Positions 10,802 through 20,979 of a DNA stretch of 64,000 bases are shown here, in pieces. The notes under the pieces were generated by a model that saw nothing but the letters and a program-made list of their open reading frames with translations, made no database searches and was not told the DNA's origin. The position numbers were made by a program, and so were the translations under genes. Source of the stretch: Curvularia sp. ZM96 (lineage: Eukaryota > Ascomycota > Dothideomycetes > Pleosporales > Pleosporaceae); contig JAJGBQ010000004.1 of NCBI GenBank assembly GCA_022457065.1, forward strand, positions 1,240,001-1,304,000. The letters run 5' to 3'. Every line of letters begins with the position of its first letter. The stretch's first letter is position 1.

Positions 10802-13800
10802 ATGGGCGGCCCTCCGAAGCAACGGGGACAGGCCAGCAACCGGTCCACCGCCTCGTTCAAGGAGTCCGAGTCCGACTCTCGCGACACTTCTCAGCATTCC
10901 AGCCCCAAGTCGATCCCACGTTTCGACGGCAACCGCGATCCCACGGCCATGATCAAGAGGGCTATCGACTACACCGCACCCAATGATCTCAAGAACCTTT
11001 CCGAGTTCTTTGGCATGGGCGGCTGGAACGCGGCTCGAGGTGTAAGTACAATTGCTTTTCAGTATTGGCCTGCGTGCGCCATCATGGGTGCTTATGGCAG
11101 AGATCAACCTGGAAGCCTTGCTGGTGTCATTCATTTATTCCAAGACGAGCATCATCGCTAACAATGACTCCAGGTCACCACCACTGACCTGCCTCCCCGT
11201 CCTCAAGCTTTCAACCAGTACGGCAAGGCGGTCGGCATTACGCTGAACACGTTCAACCTAAAGAACATCCCGAACACCATTGTTCACCAGTACGACGTAA
11301 GTCATTTTGGCCCATAGTCTAGCCTTTGGTCTTGCTAACAGCTTCAAGCTTCACTTCACTGGAGATGCCATGGACTACAACAAGCGCGTTGTTCTCAAGA
11401 AGATCTGGAATTCTCGTGCCGTCAAGTCTGCCCTTGGCGAGCCTGAAAACCTCTGGATTTGGGATACCAACAAGCTGGCATGGTCCAGCAAGAAGCTCGA
11501 TCGTCCCGAAACCCGAATCAACGTCGACCTCGACGAAGAGAAGGGTCGCCCCACGAAGCCTGGTGAGAAAAGCAACAAGCATACTGTTTTCGTCCGCTAC
11601 ACCCGCAAGGTCGACTTTGCTGGTCTGAACGCCTTTCTCAATGGACAGGCCTCCTGGTCAAGCGACTGCATTGACACGCTGAACTTCCTTGATCATGTCA
11701 TGCGCGAATGGCCTTCGCAACAGTACACTATGATCAAGAAGTCTTTCTTCCAGCGAGGCGAGGACCGTTTCGATCTTGGTGCAGGTGTCGAGGCCTTCAA
11801 GGGCGTCTTCACTTCCCTTCGTCCTGTGCTTGACGACAAGTTCAACAAGTCTCTGTCTGTCAACGTCGATGTGGCCAACGGCACGTTCTGGCGTGCCCAA
11901 GCGCTTGGAATGGTTATCTGCCAGCTATTCAGCTGCACTCCACCTCAGTTTGCGGGCATGTTCAAGACGGCACAACAGAACTGGGAGAAATCTAATCTGA
12001 GGAAGGACCTCCGCAGACTTAAACGCATCGGTGTCTCCACTACGCACACCAAGGAGCCTGTCCAGTGGACCATTGATGATTTCCATAACCTGGACGCAAA
12101 CAACACTACGTTCCCAGATCCCGATGACCGCACGAAGAAGATCTCGATCTCCGCCTACTTCAAGAAGAAGTATGGCATCACGGTCATGGGTGGCATGCCG
12201 GTAGTCAAGATGACCAAGAAGATTCGTGGAGAGCCTGTCTACATGCCGATTGACGTTCTCAAGATTGACCCCAACCAGCGCTACAACCACAAGCTGAACG
12301 AGACTCAGACATCGAACATGATCAAGTTTGCCGTCACCCTTCCCAAGGACCGCTGGGCAGCTGTTCAGCAGGGCATCAAGCTGCTCAAATGGGCCGAGGA
12401 CCCCTACCTCCGCCACTATGGTATCCAGGTCAACGCCAACGCCTCCAAGGTCCAGGGTCGCATCTTGCCCTCACCAGTTGTCAGCTTCGGCGCCGGATCC
12501 AAGGAGGTCAACATCAAGCCCAACGACTTGATTCAGGGACGATGGAGGCTGGATGGACGCAAGTTCATCATGCCAAACAAGGATCGCCCAATTCGAGGTT
12601 GGGGCGTCTGCGCGATCCAGGGTCGCGGTAGTCCTCCCCCACAAGCCGTTAACTCCTTTGTCGAGAAGTTGATACAGATCTACGAGAGCCATGGAGGTTG
12701 CATTTCCTCCCACCCCCAGCGTGGCAAGAAGCCTTGGATGGGCCCAGGAAACCTGGCAGACGGTGGAGAGTTGGGTAAGTAACCAACGTCCCAAGGCTTT
12801 GAGACATGCACTGACTCGATTCTAGTTGCGAACGTGTGGAAGACCGTCGGCAATGTGTAAGTCATGCAGACATCTAAATGTTTCTTGCAGAGCTTTGACT
12901 AACTAGGAAATAGGTTCGGTGGACCGCCCAGCCTCATGATCTGGATCGTCAACGACCGAAACGTCGATGTTTATCGCCGCATCAAGAAGTCTTGTGACAT
13001 CCGTTTCGGTGTCGCTTCCCAAGTCCTCCAGGCAAGACACGTCCTGAGTGCTTCTCCGCAGTACATCTCCAATGTCTGCATGAAGATCAACGCCAAGCTG
13101 GGTGGTGCCACTGCTGTCGCAAAGTCGCAGCTGATCCCCAAGATCGCTCCGAAGGCCGCCGCAACCCCGACGATGGTGATCGGAGCTGATATCTCTCATC
13201 CTGCACCTGGAGCGGGCTCCAGCGAAGCTGCTTCGTTTGCTGCCATCACCGTATCTGCAGACAGCAGTTTTGTGAAATACTGGGCTGAAGTCCAGACCAA
13301 CGGCAATCGTATCGAGATGCTCATGCCCAGCACCATTGATGAGCAATTCGGATACATGGCCTTGAAATGGATGCAGAATGTTGGCCAGGGAAGGCCTCCG
13401 CAGCGTGTCCTGTACATCCGCGATGGAGTCGGCGAGGCTCAGTACGCTTCAGTCCTTGCAGAAGAAGTCCACGACATGAAGGAAGCTTTCAAGAAGCTGG
13501 GCTGCAAGGAGGCGCCAAAGTTTACGGTGGTCATTGCCGGCAAGCGTCATCACATCCGCTTCTTCCCTGAAGCGGGCAAGGGTGACCGCAACAACAACCC
13601 TCTGCCGGGAACTTTGGTAGAGTCTGGCTGTACTCATCCATTTGAGTTTGACTTCTACCTCTGCCCCCATGTCGCCATCAAGGGTACGGCGCGCCCGATT
13701 CATTACCACTGCATCCTGAACGAGGGCGAGTGGAAGCCTGCAGAGCTTCAGCAGTTCATCTTCGAGCACTCGTACCAGTACGTCCGCTCGACGACCCCGG

Positions 13801-14024
13801 TATCGATGCACCCAGCTGTCTACTATGCTCATTTGGCTGCTGACCGCTCGCGCGCTCATATCACCGGGAGCGTTATCTCGTCAGGTAAGAAGGAGTCCCA
13901 GGCCAAGGAGAAGAAGGAGAAAGAGAAATCTTCCTCTGGCTCGTCCAAGCCGCCCGTCGAGATTCCTCCGCTGATGCCGATCCTGAACGCTCGTAGCCTC
14001 AAGGACGCCATGTGGTACATCTAG
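10802..14024 (+). CDS. Argonaute protein (AGO/QDE-2 type), slicer residues intact
   Basis: Five exons, 10802-11041, 11174-11296, 11349-12774, 12826-12856 and 12914-14024, encoding 976 aa. Exon 4 is only 31 nt. The N-terminal 50 residues are Ser-rich and disordered. An N domain, a PAZ region (around SYFKKKYGITVMGGMPVVKM), MID (around IRGWGVCAIQGR) and PIWI follow. PIWI holds the catalytic residues: Asp in VIGADISHPAPG, a Glu in the EVQTNGNRIEM finger, Asp in IRDGVGEAQY and His in AVYYAHLAADRSRAH, giving a DEDH set. Argonaute binds small RNAs and cuts or silences matching transcripts; in fungi this includes quelling and antiviral RNAi. The third exon acceptor is TTCAAG at 11348, chosen because it keeps frame and follows a GCTAAC branch. 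No Dicer or polymerase partner is nearby. Confidence 0.95.
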
Positions 14025-15253
14025 GCATGGCTAGGTTCAAAGGTTTATAGCGAGGATGGAAGAGTTGATCGGATGTATGGGTGTTCTTGTTTCCTCAGTG
14101 AGTAGGGGAGGATATGGTTGCGAGGAAGATGCGAACCTTCCACGATGCTTCGAGTGTGGTTGGCTGGACATTATTGCTCTTCTTCTTATGCAATATCGAG
14201 CTTTCACGGTCCATCGGGACCCTGTCATGATTCTTCATGGCTTTAGGTAGCTTGCCTTGACATTCAAGGACATAACAAAATGGAAAATCCACAGATTACA
14301 TTTATTCATGCTGTTTCTGTAACGCTTGGCTTGAGCATTTTGCTTCCTTTGACACTAACAACAACGCAGACTTGATGGGCGAGGACATTGGAAAAAGCCT
14401 GAAGAGTCAGACTGAGACGGCGTCGCACGCATTGCAACCCTACTCACAGCCATCAAGAAGCTGCCTCAACTATGACCATCACGAGTCGCAATGGTCGACG
14501 CAACCTTGTTTCGGTGGCTCAAGGCTAAGCGCGCAGCATTGTAGGCTCACAGGAGAATGAATGTACCGTCCAAAAAATTTGCCTTCGCTCCACCGGCGCA
14601 AAGCGCAGAAGAGAAGGAGGTAAGCGAACGCATGGTTGTTCTAACCTCCATTTTCCCCTCCAAATCTCCATTGAGATGGAAGACACAGAGTGAATAATGG
14701 GGTATTCAGTTTTAGTGAGCAGAAGGGGGCCGGGCGACGCGTCGGTTTTGTTGATGCGAGAATTTCAGATGACTAATGTGCGCTTGCCGCCTTGGGGATT
14801 AGCGGATGTGCAAGGATCACACGAGCGAATTGAGAATGGCGCATTTTGTGTGACGAGGCGAGGCGAGGATGGCGGGGCAGGGGAATTTGGCGGGGCTGTT
14901 ACGTTTTGTTGGCGGGCGGGCAAGGGTGACTCTTTTGACTACACCAAGAAGATTGTTGGCATAGCGGTGTAGCAGGTGAGTAGCAGACCCGTTTCGCGGC
15001 GTGCCGTATGTAAGCCAGGCTAATGTGCCGTGGTAAGCCAGGCTCGCTTTCAGTCAGACTACTTTGAATCATCAATATCGTCCCACACGAACGCACCAAC
15101 CTATACTATACTACACTCTCCACCGCTTAAACCCACGACACATACAAAGCCTCCTCTACTTGTCAAAATCACCTACCGCACACACAGGCACCACCTACGA
15201 GCAGACCCGATACAAAACACCCATCTTGCACAGCCACAGCCTACACATCCAAC
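14025..15253. other. intergenic, Argonaute 3' flank and PDAP1-like promoter
   Basis: 1.2 kb with no supported gene. The part from about 15030 is C/A-rich, typical of a fungal leader for the gene starting at 15254. Reading frames at 14372 and 14697 lack any recognisable features. Confidence 0.5.
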
Positions 15254-16055
15254 ATGTCTTCAGCACGTGGTCGCGGCGGCAAGTTCAACAAGGTCAAGCG
15301 CGGAGGCGGCAAGAAGTTTTCGCGCGACCTGCAACCACTGAATGCAGATGGCGAGATCGTTGGCATGTGGGGAGTAAGTATTTGGCATACGAGACGTTCG
15401 CATGTTCAGAGCGTGGCCTAACGGACTATAACAGGAGCAACCCGACAAGGTCGACGAAGAATCGTCTGAGGAGGAATCTTCAGAAGAAGAGTCCAGTGAA
15501 GAGGAGGAGGGCAAGCCCGCACAAGAAGAATTGACACGTGAGCAGCGCCGTGAACTCGCAAAGAAGCGCAAGCAGGCCGCGATAGCGAAGAAGTCACAAA
15601 AGGCACCCGAGGCCGGCGACATGCCTACCGACTCGGAGGAAGAAGACGACGATATGCCTGCAAACCCAAACCATACCGCCAAAGCCCGTACACAAGCCAC
15701 CAAAGCCCCCGTTGATCCAGAGGCCGATGCCGACGCCAAGGGCAAGGGAAAACAAAAGGATATCTCCCAACTCTCCCGTCGTGAGCGCGAGGCTCTCCAA
15801 GCACAAGCCAACAAGGACCGATACGACAAGCTACATGCCGAGGGCAAGACGGAGCAGGCGCGCGCGGATTTGGAGCGCTTGAAGCTGGTTCGCGAGCGCA
15901 GAGAAGCTGAGGCAGCACGGAAGAAGGCCGAGGCCGAGGAGCGTGCTGAAATTGAGAAGGAGAAGAAGGAGCTCCTGGAGCGCGAGGCAAGGAAGCGAGA
16001 GCAGGCCATGGGCAAGGCGAACCGCCTCGCAAAGGGCGGAAAGAAGAAGGCTTAA
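15254..16055 (+). CDS. PDAP1/PP28-like casein kinase substrate phosphoprotein
   Basis: Two exons, 15254-15373 and 15435-16055, with a 61-bp intron, encoding 246 aa. The N-terminus is basic and Gly/Arg-rich (SSARGRGGKFNKVKRGGGKK). An acidic Ser/Glu tract (EESSEEESSEEESSEEEEG) follows: dense casein kinase II-type sites. The C-terminal half, from SQLSRREREALQAQ, is the PP28 domain with a charged helix and a Lys/Glu-rich coiled coil, ending AKGGKKKA. Relatives (human PDAP1, HASPP28) are small phosphoproteins of the cytoplasm with poorly known function; some are linked to translation or RNA binding. The start is the only ATG in frame before the intron. The same strand holds the HNH gene 550 bp on. 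Confidence 0.88.
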
Positions 16056-16603
16056 GTCAGCACAATGCTGGCTCGCTGGGTCTGTTTCGAAGGAATATGG
16101 GCCGCATCTTCTATGGTGGCTTGATCTCTTCAGCACTTATGGAGTCACGGGATATGGGTGCAGAGAGGAGATGGAATGGCAATGTCCAGATAGTACATGT
16201 TATGCTGATTGGAATAGAAGAATATCACAAGGCTTTGCTCCGCTTACGTCCCTGCAGCTGCTTTTCGGAGTGCCAAGTCATGTCAGATAACCATACAGTG
16301 GTGGCTTCATGCGAATCGAAAAGCATAAGCGATGTCAGCTCTAGGCTCCCTTTTTTCGAAACTGCATCTCGAATGTTCGCCAGCAGATACGAGCGCTGGT
16401 GGTGAGCATTGAGCCCTTGCAGCGCCCTTAGGTTACGAACCCCCACCTAGTGGCCTCGCCTCGCGAACGCGAAAGTTCACGACTTCGTCATTACCCGCTG
16501 CACTACATAAACACCATGGCATCGCCACTGGGGCTCGCCACTATGCGCACAGAATCAATCGCATATTTCCTGCATCGAGCATTCATTTCCCAAGCAATTG
16601 AAC
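16056..16603. other. intergenic, 548 bp
   Basis: 3' flank of the PDAP1-like gene and promoter of the HNH-type gene. The segment from about 16440 (GC-rich, then ACTACATAAAC at 16501) looks like the core promoter. No gene seen. Confidence 0.5.
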
Positions 16604-17524
16604 ATGGCTGAACCCATCCCCGCCGAGGAGCAATCCAACTACGAAACGTTCCGCGACTGCATGAGCGAGCCCATTATGAAAGCCCTCGCCGCACCGATGG
16701 AGAAGCCGAAACCGAAGAAGAAGCGGCACGCAAAGAAGGGGCCCAAGAGTGGAAGGAAAGACGCCGTCGTCGTGACGCAAGACACAGCAGCAGCAGACGC
16801 CAACGCCCATGCGAACACAGGCACCGACGCCGAAGACCTGGGCGAATTCATCGAAGTACAAAACACACACCCCCATTCATTCATTCATTCATTCTTTCCT
16901 GGATCGCTAACCCTTGTAACCCAGTACCTCAGCAGCCTCATTTTCCCGTGTCTGCCGCCCTCGCTCCGCACCCTCACCCACGCCGTCTACACATCGGACC
17001 CCTCGTTGCAAGAAACCTACAGCACGCCTCTGTCGGCCTCAACCAGTACCTCGCTCCTCTCGCTGATTCCCCCCACGGCCCTCGACAGCTTAGAGTCCTA
17101 CGGCGTGCTGCCGTCCCCCTGGGACCCCATCGACCTCTCCCACCTGCTCATCCCACCTCTAACCGCCTACATGACGGCGGTGACAGCCCCGCCGCCCATC
17201 TGGTCTACCACGCGCACGTCGGCGTGCGAGCTGTGTGCCCGCGACTGGGTGCCGCTGACGTATCATCATCTGATTCCTAAAGCGGCGCATGCGCGGGTGC
17301 TGAAGAGGGGATGGCATACCGAGGATAGACTGAATAGTGTGGCGTGGTTATGTCGGGCGTGCCATAGTTTTGTGCATGGGTTGGCGGGGAATGAGGAGTT
17401 GGCGCGCAGGTTTTACACGGTCGAGTTGATTGTGGAAGGGGGCGAGGAGGGGGATGCGGAAGTGAGGGACAAGGTGGCGGCGTGGGTGAAGTGGGTGGGG
17501 GGTGTACGGTGGAAGAGCCGTTGA
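16604..17524 (+). CDS. HNH-type zinc-binding protein (fungal, function unknown)
   Basis: Two exons, 16604-16855 and 16925-17524, encode 283 aa. The 69-bp intron (donor GTACAA, branch GCTAAC, acceptor CCCAG) is a multiple of three with no stop, so unspliced translation would add 23 residues; the branch site and the ATTC microsatellite inside it argue for splicing. Residues 30-75 are basic, a likely nuclear signal (KPKPKKKRHAKK). The C-terminal part has CELC near residue 185, then YHHLIPK near 197, NSVAWLCRAC near 222-230 and HSFVH. That is two Cys pairs around a His pair, as in HNH nucleases, where the pairs bind zinc and the first His of HH is catalytic. Whether it cuts DNA is unknown. A single-copy housekeeping role is possible. 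Confidence 0.75.
   Translation: MAEPIPAEEQSNYETFRDCMSEPIMKALAAPMEKPKPKKKRHAKKGPKSGRKDAVVVTQDTAAADANAHANTGTDAEDLGEFIEVQNTHPHSFIHSFFPGSLTLVTQYLSSLIFPCLPPSLRTLTHAVYTSDPSLQETYSTPLSASTSTSLLSLIPPTALDSLESYGVLPSPWDPIDLSHLLIPPLTAYMTAVTAPPPIWSTTRTSACELCARDWVPLTYHHLIPKAAHARVLKRGWHTEDRLNSVAWLCRACHSFVHGLAGNEELARRFYTVELIVEGGEEGDAEVRDKVAAWVKWVGGVRWKSR
16875..16894. repeat. (ATTC)5 microsatellite in the HNH-gene intron
   Basis: Five perfect tandem ATTC units within the proposed 69-bp intron. Length changes that are not multiples of three would break an unspliced frame, so persistence fits a spliced intron. Confidence 0.9.
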
Positions 17525-18020
17525 TGTGGGGGCAGATGAGACTTTGTTATTGTGAGTGGGATGTGAGAAGAGGGAGTTAACAGACACTGAACCATAGAGA
17601 GGAAGAAGAAGCCAAGTGTGGTAGTAGTAATAGTAGTATTGATGTGATCGATCGACCGATTCGATCTAAACTATATAGTATCTCTCGAGTGTATCCAACT
17701 CGGATCTACAACCTCTCCATGCAGGAGGGTTGTATGGGGGTATCTACGCTAATATGCCAATGCCGATGCTCATGCCCATGCCAAAAGTCCCAAAATGCCC
17801 AAAGATGCAACACCCATGATCCCGATATGCAAACGCTTCCTAGTTAAACAGCATACAAAAAAATCCCTCGGAAGACATGGCCAGCAATGTCTGAGGAGAT
17901 AGAACCCAGTAAAGGGTTTTACAAAAAAAGGAAGAAGCGGGAGCGGAAGAAGATTTTAAAAAAAAAAATCTCTCCGAGCGCAGGTATTACATATACAAGG
18001 GTGTACAATAAAAAAGAAAA
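17525..18020. other. convergent 3' flanks
   Basis: 496 bp between the HNH gene and the minus-strand gene ending at 18021. It has A-rich and T-rich runs as in 3' UTRs. No gene seen. Confidence 0.5.
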
Positions 18021-19787
18021 TTACAACGGCGCATCGTCGAGGAAACCCTTCTCGTTCTCATCGGCAAAGACAGGGTACGTCTGCCAGGTGCGGCCGCTCT
18101 TGCTCCTCCTAGCCTCGAGGCTGGCACGAATGTGCATGAGGAAGCGCTCAGTGGAGGGATCGCTAGTGGTGCGGCGGAGTTCGCACTTTGGAGACTCCTG
18201 TTCGGGTGCGGGAGAAGAAGACGCAAAGGGAGCAATGGCGGAGACGTCCTTGGGGTCGATTTCTTCGTCGTCGACCTTGGAGATGCCGTCATCGAGTTGG
18301 TCGAGCTTGCTGAGCATTTGGAATTCCTCTTGGACGCGGCGCGTAGCCCATTCGCTGACGGGGAAGGACTTGCGGCGCTGCGTGGTGGCCAGGTACTCGT
18401 GGTAGGCGTCGCTGCTGAGGCGCAGGTTGAACTCGCTGGCGGGGTTGCTTTCGGGGGAGAGCCTGGGCGAGAGCTTGGGCGAGAGCTTGGGCGACATGCG
18501 GGGCGAGGGGAGTTGCATGACTGGGGCGGAGACTGGGGGTGGTGACGGTGGCAGAGAAGGAGGGCTGCGGGTGAAGTCGACAAGTTGACCGGGGTGTGGC
18601 TCTTGTGGCTCTTGCTTTGATACACTCTGCCACTTCATGGCATCCGAGTCGGTCGAGTCGATGCGTTGCCTCTTGAAGCTCTCAGTCATGTCGGACCTGG
18701 GGGATCCCGAGGCCGACGAGATGCTGGTGCGAGGGCTGATCTGGGGCGAGTAGTCGGAGGATTGGCGGCGGCGAGAGGAAAAGCCAAAGCCAAAGTTGAT
18801 GTTGAAGATTTCGCTGGGTCGGCGGCGCTTCTTCTTGAGCTTCTTGGGGAAGGTCCAGGTGGTGTCCTTGAAGGATATTTTTGGAGAGGTGGAGGCCATG
18901 GGCTGGTGGTGTGGGGGCAGCTGGCGGCTCGCAATTTCCATCATGGCTGCGTTGATTGTGGCGAGGAAGGACGAGTCGACAAAATGGACGTCGTCGCAGG
19001 CAGGAGAGGGTTTTGTCTTCTTTGTGGGGGGTGGAGTGTGGGCCGGCAGGGTGTGGTTAAGTCTTTTTAACGGGTGTTGTGGGCGTCGGTGAGGCTTCTT
19101 CACCGTCTCTTTTGGGCGCGCAATGGCGGTGGCAGTAGTGGCAGCAGGAAGAGCGGTAGGCGCGACAAGACGACTGTTGAAGTTCCAGGATTGCGTGACG
19201 TCCCTGGCGGCCTCAGTGGCACTGCATAAGTAGGCATCGCGTGTAAAAGCGTAGTACAGGTCATCTTGCAGGGCGTGTTCACGAGGCGCTGGTCGTGGGA
19301 TACGGCCATGTCGACGGGCAGAGGTCGCAAGTTGCGGTGTCGGCGCATGGAGCGGCGGTGGCGGCCACACCGGAAACAGCGTAGCGGAGCGGCAGGCTGG
19401 TTGCTGTGGCACGGGGGGGTGAGGCGGGCCAGCACATGTGAATTGCTGGCTGGAGAGCAGCGGCGTGGTTGGGTCAGATGGTGCTGGCGGTGACATGGGG
19501 CCCGTGACGTGGTGATCCTGTGGCCAGCCCCGGCCACCGCTGCCGAACAGTGGCCACGCCTGGTTGGCTGCCCACGCTGCCGCTGGTGTTTCATATTGTG
19601 ACTGTATGAGTGGCCGTGGAGAGGCTGTGAAAATCAAGTTTGGTGGTGGTGATGTTGTTGTTGATGATGATGATGAGAGCGGCGACGGCGACGACCACGG
19701 CCACGGCCACGGCCATGACGGTGCGGGTCGCGGCTCCGCGTGCTCGTCGACATGCCAATGACGTGGGAAGACGGACGTTGGGCTCAT
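18021..19787 (-). CDS. long disordered Ser/Pro-rich protein, function unknown
   Basis: A single open frame from ATG 19787 to the stop at 18021, 588 aa; I do not recognise a family. The frame stays open to 19985 but only through non-ATG codons, and a TATA-like box at 19871-19880 lies about 85-95 bp upstream of this ATG, supporting the choice. The N-terminal 300 residues are rich in Pro, Ser, Ala and His. A basic patch FPKKLKKKRRRPSE sits near residue 365 and may be a nuclear signal. Then come many Ser-Pro sites, a tandem SPKL/SPRL run, and a more conserved-looking C-terminus with HEYLATTQRRKSFPVSEWA, FLMHIRASLEARR and WQTYPVFADENEKGF. Many minimal Ser-Pro sites suggest a kinase target (inference). 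An unseen intron in the N-terminal half cannot be excluded. Confidence 0.6.
   Translation of the reverse strand: MSPTSVFPRHWHVDEHAEPRPAPSWPWPWPWSSPSPLSSSSSTTTSPPPNLIFTASPRPLIQSQYETPAAAWAANQAWPLFGSGGRGWPQDHHVTGPMSPPAPSDPTTPLLSSQQFTCAGPPHPPVPQQPACRSATLFPVWPPPPLHAPTPQLATSARRHGRIPRPAPREHALQDDLYYAFTRDAYLCSATEAARDVTQSWNFNSRLVAPTALPAATTATAIARPKETVKKPHRRPQHPLKRLNHTLPAHTPPPTKKTKPSPACDDVHFVDSSFLATINAAMMEIASRQLPPHHQPMASTSPKISFKDTTWTFPKKLKKKRRRPSEIFNINFGFGFSSRRRQSSDYSPQISPRTSISSASGSPRSDMTESFKRQRIDSTDSDAMKWQSVSKQEPQEPHPGQLVDFTRSPPSLPPSPPPVSAPVMQLPSPRMSPKLSPKLSPRLSPESNPASEFNLRLSSDAYHEYLATTQRRKSFPVSEWATRRVQEEFQMLSKLDQLDDGISKVDDEEIDPKDVSAIAPFASSSPAPEQESPKCELRRTTSDPSTERFLMHIRASLEARRSKSGRTWQTYPVFADENEKGFLDDAPL
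18457..18504 (-). repeat. 12-bp in-frame tandem repeat encoding Ser-Pro units
   Basis: About four 12-bp units of GAGAGCTTGGGC type (plus strand) inside the disordered protein gene, encoding a run of SPKL, SPRL and SPRM. It adds or removes four residues per unit and may vary in length between strains. Confidence 0.8.
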
Positions 19788-20979
19788 GGTGGTGACAGAT
19801 GCGCTGGCGATTGCTGCGGCGACGGCCTTCTCCTCTTCGTATCCTGTCTGCCAGCCGCAGTCCGTCTCCCCAATATATACCAGCTTCCATTTTCTTTTGA
19901 CTGCGCGCGAGTAAGGAGCTGAGCGTAGCCTCGCCGAGAGCATGCACTGGTGGGCGCACGTCGGTACACTTGTCGACACAACCACCGTCCCTCTCCTCGC
20001 CTGACGTACGATATACCAGCGTCGGCGCCAGCTCCAGAAAAACGACTTCTTGGTCCACTGTCCCGACTCAACTCTGTCCTCGTCCGGGCACGGCCACCGG
20101 AACGGTGCGCGCGGAGGTGGGCGACGTCAACTCGATCACCTCGTGCGTGAAACGACGGTAGTGTCCATGTATCTGCGCAGTCACCCGCTCTCGCTTTCTC
20201 GTCCTGCACATTGGCTGCTTTGCCCGCGCCCAGCACCTCCAACTGGCATTTCCATGGATGAAAAGGCACTGCCCACCTGAGCTGAACTGCTGATGGCTCT
20301 CCCTTGGTCCTCGAGTCCCCAAGCGTGCCCGCTAGCTGGCCGCGAGGCGCCGGAGACGCACCATCTCAGGGTCCATGACATTCCTCTGCAGCCCTGCCCA
20401 TCCTGGCTCGCTGTGCTTTTTCGTGACCATCTCTCCTCATGGTCGCCGAGCGACTTCAGCCGTCATATGAGGCAACCATACATGAGGCGAGCACGTCCCA
20501 AAAGACTTCCTTTTGATGAAAATTTGCAGAGTAGGGCCTGGACAGAGCGACCACGTGCCAAGCAGCGACAATCATGGTAAGAGAACGCGTGAAGAACCTA
20601 GCCTACCAGCAAAACACAATCGGATAGTCGACAGGAGAGAGATTGCACATTTACTATCTCCACGGACGGTCGGATCTTGCAGCGTCTGTCGGAGCCTCCA
20701 ACCACTTAGCCTACCTAACCCTACCCCAACACGTGCACTCGTCTACACCTGCAGTGCTTGCCAAAACCTTAATATTGCTTTTTCCTTCTCTCCAAAATGA
20801 ACCACCTTCTTCGTCAGCCCTTGACCCTTCGATCCCCATTAGCACGCCACAACCGTCTGCTATCCTCTTTGCGATAAATATTCCGGCTTGGCCCTCGCGT
20901 GTGCTGATCTCCTGTATGTACAGTAAAGGAGATCGCTCGAGCACATGTCGCTACAACCTGCCTGTGCCCCCTCACCACG
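19788..20979. other. intergenic between DOP1 stop and the disordered-protein gene
   Basis: 1.2 kb. It must contain the DOP1 3' flank (right side) and the promoter of the minus-strand gene starting at 19787. No gene supported. Confidence 0.5.
19871..19880 (-). promoter_or_regulatory. TATA-like box for the gene starting at 19787
   Basis: On the minus strand the sequence reads GTATATATTG, about 90 bp upstream of the chosen ATG. The spacing would put transcription start near 19840-19850. Confidence 0.45.
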
